From Pohlia nutans (lineage: Eukaryota > Streptophyta > Bryopsida > Bryales > Mniaceae), in contig CM040094.1 in assembly GCA_022496805.1 (NCBI GenBank), forward strand, positions 16,887,501 to 16,951,500: a DNA stretch of 64,000 nt, in the 5' to 3' direction. How positions within the stretch are numbered: position 1 is the first letter of the stretch; each line of letters begins with the position of its first letter. The position numbers were made by a program, and so were the translations under genes. The notes beneath the pieces were generated by a model. The model had not been told where the DNA came from. It was given only the letters and a program-made list of their open reading frames with translations, and did not search any database. Positions 13,701-21,698 of this stretch are shown here, piece after piece.

Positions 13701-16700
13701 AGGTACTAACAAATCTCCATCCACCGGTACATGTGCACCCTCATTCCATTCGGTGTACTGCGGCCCCAGATCATTCAAAAGCTCCTCTGTTTCTGTCTCC
13801 TGCGTCTGATACAAACTTTTCTCTTCTTTTTTTGACTCTGTTTCATCTTCTTCATCCAAGCCGAGAGATTGTAGTCGCTCTCTGTACAATGCCTCCCTTT
13901 CCTCGAATTTGCGTATCCAACCCGGAACATAATCCTTTCCACGATATATTACCAATGCAGGTCCCTCCCTCCATATGACAATTCCGCCAGTCAACCTCTG
14001 CAAGCCAAACACATCGAAAAATAATCAATACTGTTGTATACATTTTAAGAATTCACAGTGTTAGTGAAACATCAGAAAGATCTTCCCACAGTATTTGCAA
14101 AACTACGCAACCATAACATCGTTGCAAGCTTCCTTTAGTGGATTTTCATAATTTTCCAAATCTACTTTTTGTTCTTAAAATTCATATGCACTCCAAAATG
14201 AGACATTTTAACCTCTAAAGAACCAAGAAGCCCGAATTAGACCTCGTGGTTTTTTTATTAGATTCTATGAGAGCTTTATTTTGTTCAAATTTCTCTCCTT
14301 TTTGACCAACGTTCTTCACTGATGCTGGTGATATAGAATTTGGTCCCATCTGAATTCTATCATTTTCACAATATGATCGATCGAGTTAGTCATTTTGAAA
14401 CCACGAATCCTTGGTCCTTTAGGGGTTAAATGTAGATCAATACAGTGAAACGTTTCCTGTGGAAAGAATTGCAAATTGTTCAATGTTGGCTTATGGTTGT
14501 GTGGGGTTAACCACCATAAAGAGAAAAAAGGATAGACTCTGCTACTACTAACATAACATCAACACCCAAGAAGAAATTAACCCCTAAAGGACCATAAGTC
14601 CACCAGGTGGCTCCTGTTTTTTTCAGTAATTTTGAGTAGGTTTTATGTAGATTCCTTTTTGTTAATTTAAAAAAATTAAAATTATTCAACATATGTAATA
14701 TTCTTCACTAATTCGAGTGATATAAAATTTGGTGTCATTCAAATTATAATTTTCACAATATGATCGATTAAACTAGTCGTTTTAAAACCATGAATCCTTG
14801 GTCCTTTAGGGGTTAAGGTATATAGTAATTCATACATCAGCACTACTTGAATTATTAACTTTCATTCTTTGAACAAGCACGTAAAGAAGGGAAACAGACA
14901 GTGACCAACCTCAAGATCGTCATGAACCTCCCTCAAGCTGCGTCCTGGTACAACACATCTCACTTTTGCAATTTCAGACACAAGCCACTTGCTATGGATC
15001 GACTTCACAATGCCCCTTGTGATCCCTTCTGTACCAATCGTCATCCAACCCCGTATTGTCACCCTTAAGGCACACAACCTCTCCAATTCATCTTGCGGTA
15101 TTGTAACGTCTGTCAAGCAGGCATCACTTATTTCCGCACCGTCTCCCTCATATTTCCCTGCATCTCTTCCTCTTGTTTTCCTCCACATTCCCAAAGTACT
15201 CTCATCTTCGTCCATCTCTGAAGGTTTATCTTCTTCCACAACATTATTCCTCAAGTGAAATCCTTCTTTTGAGGTGTATGTGTCATCTGAAGGCTTCTCT
15301 TCCCAATCCTTAATATCACCGTTACTACTCTTGACCTTCTTCAAGACACTGTCAAGGTCAGCTTCAGATTTATCCAACACCACTACTTCCTCGGAGCTGA
15401 TTGCATCTTGCCATAATCTATCAAATTCCAATACTTCTTCAGTGGCATTCATGCTTGTGACCAAATCTTCTTCAGGTTCCTCAAGCAGATTTTTAATGTG
15501 TGGCGAATCTCGAGTATTAGCGTTACTGCTAACTTGGTCTTCGTCTTCTGATGTCAGTTCTTCTTCAGAAGTAAGATCTGAGGTTTCAGAAACAACAGCA
15601 TATAATTCCTCCTGAAGCATGTTGTCCTCAGATTTGAAATCAGAACCGATCTCGTTTGCAATATTATCTTTGACATATTCATCCCTCTGATTGCTACAGA
15701 TTTTTATTAAGTCACTTTCATCAGTTTCTTGCCACACATTTTCAGGTATGGTGATCTCAGAACGTGCACCGGAGGTACCCTCTTCGTCCCTGTTCTGGCT
15801 GAGCTTTGACCCTCTCCATACCAACATAAAGTGTCTGTCGAAAGAGAGGGGCACACATGGCACCAAATCCTGCCAGGATAAAAAAAAAATCCAACTGAAG
15901 AGTAAAGAAAAAGCCAAATATGAGAGGATGAGTATGAAGGTTAAAGCCTGAAACTAAGAACGTCACTCCCAATAGACGGTAGGTGTAATAGGAGGTGTTA
16001 GAATACTGAAAAGCATTCAGGGGCTTACCCTAAGTTTTGCACCGATTTTCTTCATATCACTTCTCTCTAACTCCCTGCAGTCCACTTTGACGAGCTCATC
16101 AATTTCGAACGCGTCCTTGACCATCTTCACCAGGTGTTGGTACATCCCAGCCCTCTCTGAAAACCAAGACCTGAACTTGTCAAACACCGTGTTCAATCAT
16201 TGCCATACTTAACCCCTAAAGGACCAAGAAACCCAAATTGGGCCTCATGTTTGTTTTAGCAGTTTTAAGTAGGTCCTCAAATTTATATGTTTTTTAACCA
16301 ACACATGCAATGTTCTTCACTGATTCCAGTGATACAAAACTCGGTTCCATCTAAATTATGTTTTCCACAATATAATTGATTGATTAAATTTGTCATTTTG
16401 AAACCACGAATCCTTGGTCCTTTAGGGGTTAAATGAGATCCAGTCTACTACAAGCATTTAGCACCAGGAGCTTGTAAAAAAAGCAACTATTGTCACCTGC
16501 CATGATCAAATCAGGATTATCCTTGTGCTTGAATAAGAAAACCAAAGAAAAAACAACGAGCCGTTCAAGCTAAAATGTAGGCTCCTCAAGGTGTCGTGAA
16601 TTGACAACTAATAAACGTTTAGGTTGCTGTGGCTATAATGAGCCTCGCAAAACACCACATTTCAATGTAGTTACTTATCCCCTAAAGGGCCAAGAAGCCC

Positions 16701-19700
16701 AAATTGGGTCTCATGTTTCTTTTTAGCATTTCTGAGTATCGTATATTCTACATGGACTTCCTTTATTTTATACCAACACATGCAACGTTCGATATAAAAT
16801 TTGGTTCCATCTTTCACAATATGATTGATTGAATTTGTCACTTTAAAACCATGAATCTTTGGTCCTTTAGGGGTTATAAAAATGTTAAAATTTCAATGAT
16901 ATGCAAAATTTGCTTACTCAAGCGACAGAGGCAGTGAATTCGTCGCCCCATCGCGCGCAGGTTGTCAGCTTCTTCCACACTCAAACCTTCAGGCACACGT
17001 TGCACAACTGGAGGATAAATAGGTGCAGATGGTTTCCACAGCATCAATGGAATTTGGGGCCGTGTGTTCCAATTGTAGTTGCGTCCACGAAACACATATA
17101 GTATGCTCTTGGAACGGCGTATTATCTTGCCCCCAGACTTCTCCTGTTTCATGTAAACACTGCTATCAAAAAACTGCTATCATTCCCACAACAAGCTAAT
17201 AACATGTGGAAAAAACGAAATTTGACGTACTCCCTTACTCTCCTAAAACCTGGTTAATCCCTGAAGGACCAAGAAGCCCAAATTCGGCCTCATGCTTTTT
17301 AACCCCTAAATGTCCCATGGGAATAGTATATAAGTTGTTGTATAATTGGGATTTGCTATCAACAAGAAACTCTAAATTGGGATCTCAGTAGTTCACTAGA
17401 ACCTGATTGATTTAAATTTCAACTTCTATTTTGAACTCAAACACATTAAAGGTGTGGATTCATTCCAAATACAACCAAAATATAACGTATTCTATTGACC
17501 GCAAAGGCACGTTCAGACGTTTAGGGGTTAAGCAGTTTTGAGTAAGTCTTATGTGAACTTCTTTTTGTTCAAATTTATTTATTGTTTGACCAACACATGC
17601 AATATTCTTCACTGATTCCGGTGATATAAAATTTGGTCTCATCTGAATTATATTTTTCACAATATGATCAATTCAATTTGTCGTTTTAAAGCCATGAATC
17701 CTTGGTCCTTTAGGGGTTAATAGATGTGAGAGAAGGTTCAAACCTCAATCACAGAACAGAGGTTGTCCATGTCTACAGTGGGAACCCCATAGCACTTGAT
17801 TCTACAAACACGTCGTCGCTTCCAGTGTCTATGCAATAGGTCCAGCATGTTGTGCGTCAGCCCATCCTTCCCTTCAACAAAAAAATTAAACCAAGAAACT
17901 CAGATGTCTGCTTGTTAAGTAAATCCAACTAATGCATGAGTTCCCAAAATTGGCCAGGAGAGACAACTTAACCCCACACTAGGCCTCATGATTCTTTAGC
18001 AATTTTGAGCGGGTCGTGTGGGGAATTTCTTTTGTTTAATTTTATTTCTTTTGCGATCAACAAATGCAATATACTTCACTGATTATGGTGATGTAAGATT
18101 TGGCCCTGTCTTAGTTCTATCATTTCCACGATATGATCAATCAAATTGGTCCTTATAACACCTCAGTTCTTATCAATTCAATTCAATACATTGATACAAT
18201 TCTGATGAGGCCATATTTTATGTTATCATAATCAGTGAAGGACATTGCATGTGTTGGTCAAAAAACAAATAAAATTGGACAAAAGAAAGTCTCCATTAAA
18301 AATCATGAGGTAGCCTTTTGGTCTTAACTATACACAGAGTTGCAAAAGCAGAGGCCAACACGTGCAAAATATTAAAAACATAAAACCACAACAGGAGTTT
18401 ACCAAGATCAAGCTGCCGACGACGTGGAATGCAAGCCCCCACTACAAGCTCCTGTACTTCCTCTTTGCTTAAAGGTTCACCCAAAATCTCCTCCCTTGTG
18501 CGCCCAAGACTAGGACCTGTACCTTCAAGGAAGGGCCCAGGAGGCTCCACATACCTCACCTAAGAGAATTTCCATTAAATCGGCAAGTTTCAATTAAAAT
18601 GACAAAACTTGAATTTAGACCTCTCAAGGAAGAACCATCTCATTTTGGCAGTTGCAAAATTGGCAATTTAACCCTGAAAGGAACCTAGGCTTCATGGTTT
18701 CAAAATGACAAATTCAATCGATCATGTTGTGAAAATGATAGAATTCAGATGGGACCAAATTTCATATCACCAGAACCAGTGAAGAACATTGCATGTGTTG
18801 GTCAAAAAGAAAAGAACTTTGAACGAAAGGAAGTCCACGTAGAGCCTACTCAAAACTGCTAAAAAAAAATATGAGGCCCTTCTTCGTCCTTTAAGGGTTA
18901 ACCCTTAAAAAACCAAGAAGCCCAAATTGGGCCTCATGGTTTTTATAGCAGTTTTCAATAGGTCCTATGTAGACTTCCTTTCGTTCAAAGTTCTTTCCTT
19001 TTTGACCAACACATGCAATGTTCTTCACTGATTCTGGTGATATGAAATTTGGTCCCATCTGAATTCTATCATTTTCACAACATGATCGATTGAATTTGTC
19101 ATTTTAAACTATGAATCCTTGGTCCTTTAAGGAGTAATGAATTGATAATCTTACCTTCGTCATTGCAGGTGGTGGCAGATTGAAAGAATCAAACTCCCGG
19201 GGTGCCCTCTTGGAGGGCTCGTAAGGGCGTTTGCCAGTCCAGGGCCTGACCATATTCTCAGGGCCAAAGGGCGAGTACACCGGCTCCCGTAACGCAATGG
19301 GAGCCACCTTGGGATGCTCGGAGTAGCTGAACTGGCAAGGCTGCTCCGGCTTTATCACAGCAGGCACAAAGTCTTGGAAGAACACGGACTTTTGTTTGTA
19401 GTAAGGCTGGAGCTTCAAATGATTCTGCTTCTGTTGTTGCTTGACGAGCACCGAACGAGATGTTCCCCGGTTGGGATGCTTCCCTTTTGTGTACTTCGAA
19501 AATTTTGCAGGAATCGAAGGATATGATTTCGAAATTGCCAGTTTAGGATGCCAACGGCGTTGAGAATCCTCACCATCATCCATTGAATCTTCATCGTCCT
19601 CAACCTGCTTTCCACAGAGCATTGGAATTCATTTCAGTAAAATTAAACTCTTTCGACAACATCATAAAGAGAATCTTTCCTATTAACCCCTAGAGGACCA

Positions 19701-20976
19701 TAAAGCCACCAGGTGGCTCCTGTTTTTTTCAGTGATTTTGAGTCGGTTTTATGTAGATTCTTTTTGTTATTTTTATTTTTATTTTTAATTCAACATATGT
19801 AATATTCTTCACTGATTCTAGTGATATAAAATTTGGTCCCATTCAAATTATGATTTTCACAATATAATTGTTCATTTAAAAAATATGAATCCCTGGTCCT
19901 TTAGGGGTTAATACGTCATGCGGAGGTCTCCCGAAGCATTTTTTTAACAGTAACACAAGAAAAAGGAATCCAGATTCCTTTGGTGTAAAACCATGAGCTT
20001 ATGTCATGTTTAAAAGGGGGGGTGTGGTTCACAATAGAGTTATTTGTTTCTCTTCCTTAGTTAACGTATTTGCATGTGGGCTCATTTGACAGTGGAATAA
20101 ATTGCTTCATAAGTTCTTCAATATTTCAGAACTCCAGATTCTTTTGGTGCAAGGGTGCAAGATCTATACTACTCTATAGTGTTATGGAACACCCTCATGT
20201 AGTTTTTGTGTCACTCTCATTGACATGCTGAGACGAACAGGCTCTTAACCCCTAAAGGACCATAAGGCCACCAGGTGGCTCCTGTTTTTTTCAGTGATTT
20301 TGAGTAGGTTTTATGTAGATTCTTTTTTGTTATTTTTATTTTTAATTCAACATATGTAATGTTATTCACTGATTCTAGTGATACAAAATTTGGTCCCATT
20401 CAAATTATAATTTTCACAATATGATTGTTTAAACTTGTCATTTTAAAACTATGAACCCTTGGTCCTTTAGGGGTTAATGTACCCCAGTCTCAAAAAGAGA
20501 ACTGGAGTAACATCTATCTACTTCAGAATGTTACGCTAAAGAAGAGCAATCAATCTAAAAACCCTAATGAAGATTAGGGTTGCACATACCTCTGAATCTG
20601 ATGATGAGCTTCTATCCTCTTCATTATAATCTCGTACAGCCTCCACTTGACCATCTCTTGGTCTCCAACTGCTGTCATCCCAGTCTTCAACGTCCTTGCC
20701 TAGATCATTACTTAAGCCAGATTCACTGCGTTGCTTCAGAATATCCAAAAAGATACTCGACAATTTGTAAGGAGAATCATTGTTGGTCACCAACTCTTGT
20801 TGTTGCTGTTGTTTCCATGGAGAACATGATGCAATCACGGAAACTCTTGGAAGTCTGATACGATATGTTGACAAACGTTTCCGAGAGACGAGACTACCCA
20901 ACGATGAGGAAGAATGCAACCCTAAATTGCAGGGAAAATTGGATGTGGGTGCTACAACAATGAGCCCCACTGCCAT
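7722..20976 (-). CDS. Five-CRM-domain chloroplast splicing factor: CAF-type N-half fused to CFM2/CFM3-type C-half
   Basis: Predicted to bind chloroplast group II introns and promote their splicing. Exons: 20976-20590, 19604-19155, 18559-18403, 17871-17744, 17143-16918, 16156-16029, 15869-14910, 13997-13577, 12638-12508, 11953-11751, 10874-10736, 10238-10082, 9172-8835, 7991-7932, 7793-7722. All phases agree, giving 3957 nt and 1318 residues. Residues 1-50 are Ser/Arg-rich, like a transit peptide. CRM1 spans about 309-400 (GKDG 332-335, FRGRNY 392-397), CRM2 427-514, an acidic linker 515-745, CRM3 752-838 (GTEG 771-774, YRGKDY 830-835), CRM4 930-1022 (FRGNDF) and CRM5 1142-1240 (YRGKNY). Residues 250-514 read like maize/Arabidopsis CAF1/CAF2, including the REFDSF segment; CRM3 to CRM5 read like CFM2/CFM3. 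The first Gly of the GxxG loop is Lys in CRM2, and the loop is GKRR in CRM4 and GRRE in CRM5. Donors of exons 4 and 7 (GTTTGA, GTTGGT) are weak. The last exon is the least certain part. Confidence 0.92.
8143..8766. mobile_element. Stowaway-like element in intron 13 of the CRM-fusion gene
   Basis: The ends are CTCTCTCTGTCCGGACA and TCTGGACAGAGGGAG, flanked by TA (8141-8142, 8767-8768). It has 624 bp and shares its interior with the elements near 11290 and 12025 and a segment at 47120-47180. Confidence 0.6.
9219..9454 (+). mobile_element. TTAA MITE family 1, intron 12
   Basis: The 5' end is degraded; the 3' end reads ccttggtcctttagggg followed by TTCA. The interior matches the family consensus: catg(t)n, agcagttttgagtagg, cttcactgattc, cacaatatgatc. 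Confidence 0.75.
9637..9836 (+). mobile_element. TTAA MITE family 1, intron 12 (second copy)
   Basis: It starts CCCCAAAGGACCAAGAGG and ends CTCTAGGGG followed by TTAA. The left flank has drifted from TTAA. Confidence 0.75.
10421..10645 (-). mobile_element. TTAA MITE family 1, reverse orientation, intron 11
   Basis: It begins tcctaaaggacgaagggttc and ends gcccaatttgggctttttgg followed by TTAA, the reverse complement of the usual order. Confidence 0.7.
11290..11722. mobile_element. Stowaway-like element fragment in intron 10, interrupted by a TTAA MITE
   Basis: The right end (aaaactaggacag...TCTGGACAGAGGGAG, then TA) matches 8143-8766. The left end is not resolved. It is interrupted at 11391-11671 and its right end lies 28 bp from the exon 10 donor. 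Confidence 0.5.
11391..11671 (+). mobile_element. TTAA MITE family 2, intron 10
   Basis: It begins CCCTTGAACGTCCAATGGG, ends ACATTTAGGGG and is flanked by TTAA (11387-11390, 11672-11675). At 281 bp it exceeds the usual 225 bp because a block of about 55 bp (aaaatgagatttgctacc...tagctcact) is duplicated. Confidence 0.75.
12025..12492. mobile_element. Stowaway-like element in intron 9 hosting a second Stowaway
   Basis: The ends are TTCCCTCTGTCTGGA and the complementary GAGGGAG, with TA adjoining. Its interior matches the 8143 element. The MITE at 12151-12399 is inserted in it. Confidence 0.6.
12151..12399. mobile_element. Classic Stowaway MITE (CTCCCTCCGTCCCAAA ends)
   Basis: The terminal inverted repeats start CTCCCTCCGTCCCAAA and extend about 60 bp through catgtttgaaagtgctttt. 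Both ends are flanked by TA. Such ends are well known from plant Tc1/mariner-derived Stowaway MITEs. Confidence 0.85.
13083..13313 (+). mobile_element. TTAA MITE family 1, intron 8
   Basis: It begins CCCTTAAAGGACCATAAGG, ends CTTTAGGGG and is flanked by TTAA on both sides. It belongs to the subtype carrying ccaggtggctcctg and a gttaatttaaa interior. Confidence 0.85.
13370..13552 (+). mobile_element. Truncated TTAA MITE family 1 next to the exon 8 donor
   Basis: The left end is joined by a deletion directly to the agcagttttgag block and the right end breaks off after tcctttaag. The remnant stops about 25 bp from the splice donor of exon 8. Confidence 0.65.
14212..14425 (+). mobile_element. 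TTAA MITE family 1, intron 7
   Basis: It begins CCTCTAAAGAACCAAG, ends CCTTTAGGGG and is flanked by TTAA (14208-14211, 14426-14429). Confidence 0.85.
14581..14812 (+). mobile_element. TTAA MITE family 1, intron 7 (second copy)
   Basis: It begins CCCCTAAAGGACCATAAG, ends GGTCCTTTAGGGG and has TTAA on each side. It is the gtggctcctg subtype. Confidence 0.88.
16213..16428 (+). mobile_element. TTAA MITE family 1, intron 5
   Basis: It begins CCCCTAAAGGACCAAGAAAC and ends GGTCCTTTAGGGG, with TTAA at 16209-16212 and 16429-16432. Confidence 0.88.
16679..16873 (+). mobile_element. TTAA-type MITE family 1 with a TTAT duplication, intron 5
   Basis: Both ends are intact (CCCCTAAAGGG... and ...CCTTTAGGGG) but the flanks are TTAT on both sides (16675-16678, 16874-16877). 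This asymmetric pair supports a true 4-bp target duplication. Confidence 0.85.
17258..17716 (+). mobile_element. TTAA MITE family 1 hosting a family 2 insertion, intron 4
   Basis: The outer element begins TCCCTGAAGGACCAAGAAGC, ends GGTCCTTTAGGGG and has TTAA at 17254-17257 and 17717-17720. It is split at 17303-17527. Confidence 0.88.
17303..17527 (+). mobile_element. TTAA MITE family 2, nested
   Basis: This 225-bp element begins CCCCTAAATGTCCCATGGG, ends CAGACGTTTAGGGG and is flanked by TTAA. Removing it with one TTAA restores the family 1 order catg-tttt-TTAA-gcagttttgag; another family 1 copy (29635) naturally reads tttttaacggttttgag there. Confidence 0.9.
17972..18160 (+). mobile_element. 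Degraded TTAA MITE family 1, intron 3
   Basis: It starts CCCCACACTAGGCCTCATG after TTAA; the right end has decayed into ggtccttataacacc. Confidence 0.6.
18176..18325 (-). mobile_element. Degraded TTAA MITE family 1 fragment, reverse, introns 3
   Basis: It carries the reverse-complement interior words (aatcagtgaagga-attgc, ttggtcaaaaaacaaat) of family 1 without intact ends. With the copy before it, it forms an inverted pair. Confidence 0.5.
18671..18897 (-). mobile_element. TTAA MITE family 1, reverse, intron 2
   Basis: It begins CCCTGAAAGGAACC, ends GTCCTTTAAGGG, with TTAA at 18667-18670 and 18898-18901. The right TTAA is shared with the next element. Confidence 0.82.
18902..19133 (+). mobile_element. 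TTAA MITE family 1, forward, intron 2
   Basis: It begins CCCTTAAAAAACCAAG directly after the shared TTAA and ends CTTTAAGGAG with a decayed right flank (gtaa). It forms a near palindrome of about 460 bp with 18671-18897. Confidence 0.82.
19687..19907 (+). mobile_element. TTAA MITE family 1, intron 1
   Basis: It begins CCCCTAGAGGACCATAAAG, ends GGTCCTTTAGGGG and is flanked by TTAA on both sides. Confidence 0.87.
20249..20473 (+). mobile_element. TTAA MITE family 1, intron 1 (second copy)
   Basis: It begins CCCCTAAAGGACCATAAGG and ends GGTCCTTTAGGGG, with TTAA at 20245-20248 and 20474-20477. Confidence 0.88.
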
Positions 20977-21000
20977 CTTCTCTTCTCCGGTCCTCTTTCT

Positions 21001-21012
21001 CTATTTCACCAT
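21001..21012 (-). promoter_or_regulatory. Minimal upstream ORF in the CRM-fusion leader
   Basis: On the minus strand ATG GTG AAA TAG lies 24 nt upstream of the main start at 20976. If transcription begins upstream, a three-codon uORF would precede the main ORF and could lower its initiation. Whether the leader contains it is inferred. Confidence 0.4.
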
Positions 21013-21095
21013 CGATTTATCCTGAAACAAGGATTGTGCAACCAGAATTCATTTCCTTCACTTATAGAGAAAAACAAATTGCAAACAGATAGGTA

Positions 21096-21357
21096 AACCT
21101 AAAACCCTAAACCCTAAACCCTTGACCTCGCAGCAGATACAAAAACGAGTTGGACCTAAGTTTAATACCATCTATTCTAAATTCCTGAGACTTACTGACT
21201 GCTAAACCCTAAAACCCTAACCTCGCGGCAGATACAACACGGAAAGAGAACGAGTTGGATATACTCAGGCCTAAGTTTAATGTAATTTCCTGAGTACTAT
21301 AACTACTGCGTGTTAAACCCTAAACCCTAGACCTCGCAGGCAGATACAATACGCAAA
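21096..21357. repeat. Triplicated telo-box module
   Basis: Two full units of about 105-110 bp (21096-21201, 21202-21312) and one partial unit (21313-21357) each begin with CCCTAAA-type telomere repeats, followed by a block reading cctcgc-gcagatacaa. The first two units also share an acgagttgga and cctaagtttaat segment. The array lies in the divergent promoter, probably inside the leader intron of the CRM-fusion gene. Confidence 0.75.
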
Positions 21358-21698
21358 AGATTTGATCAACATAGAACTGAGAAATTCTACAAGAGAATTG
21401 TTCTCCAGAGACTTTCGCATAGTAATGAGCTCGTACCTTGATTGATTGATTGAATAAAGTACCGTATGAAATGAGCCTGCAAATTCTGAGTCAATTACAA
21501 TTCAGCATCAGTTCTAATTTCTTCGGCCCATTTCGTGACTCAGAAACTGTTGCCTAAATTTCTTCGGAAAATGTTCCTTACACTACTGAACCAGCTCATT
21601 ACCTGCCCGGGTTTCATGGCCGGGTATCAACTTCATCTTCTTCTTTTTCCCATTTGGGCTATGATAATCCAGTGGGCTCATTTGTGTTCCAGTGCGAG

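Larger units (their letters stand above)
20977..21698. promoter_or_regulatory. Divergent promoter region between the CRM-fusion and S4 genes
   Basis: The two start codons face away from each other across 722 bp, which must hold both promoters and leaders. The region contains three telo-box blocks (AAACCCTAA type) and, for the minus-strand gene, a possible leader intron from 21436 (donor AAG/GTACGAG) to 21022 (acceptor TTTCAG). Telo-boxes are known from plant promoters and leaders of translation-related genes. No unambiguous TATA box was identified. Confidence 0.6.

Noticed and set aside
14989..15951. Three plus-strand frames of 86-113 codons
   Set aside because: They are antisense to the acidic linker exon; Ser-rich translations arise from the complement of Glu/Asp codons.
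7722..20976. Annotating two adjacent genes (CAF-like and CFM-like)
   Set aside because: One open exon of 320 codons (15869-14910) spans the boundary and both neighbouring introns keep phase; no stop codon or start context separates the halves.
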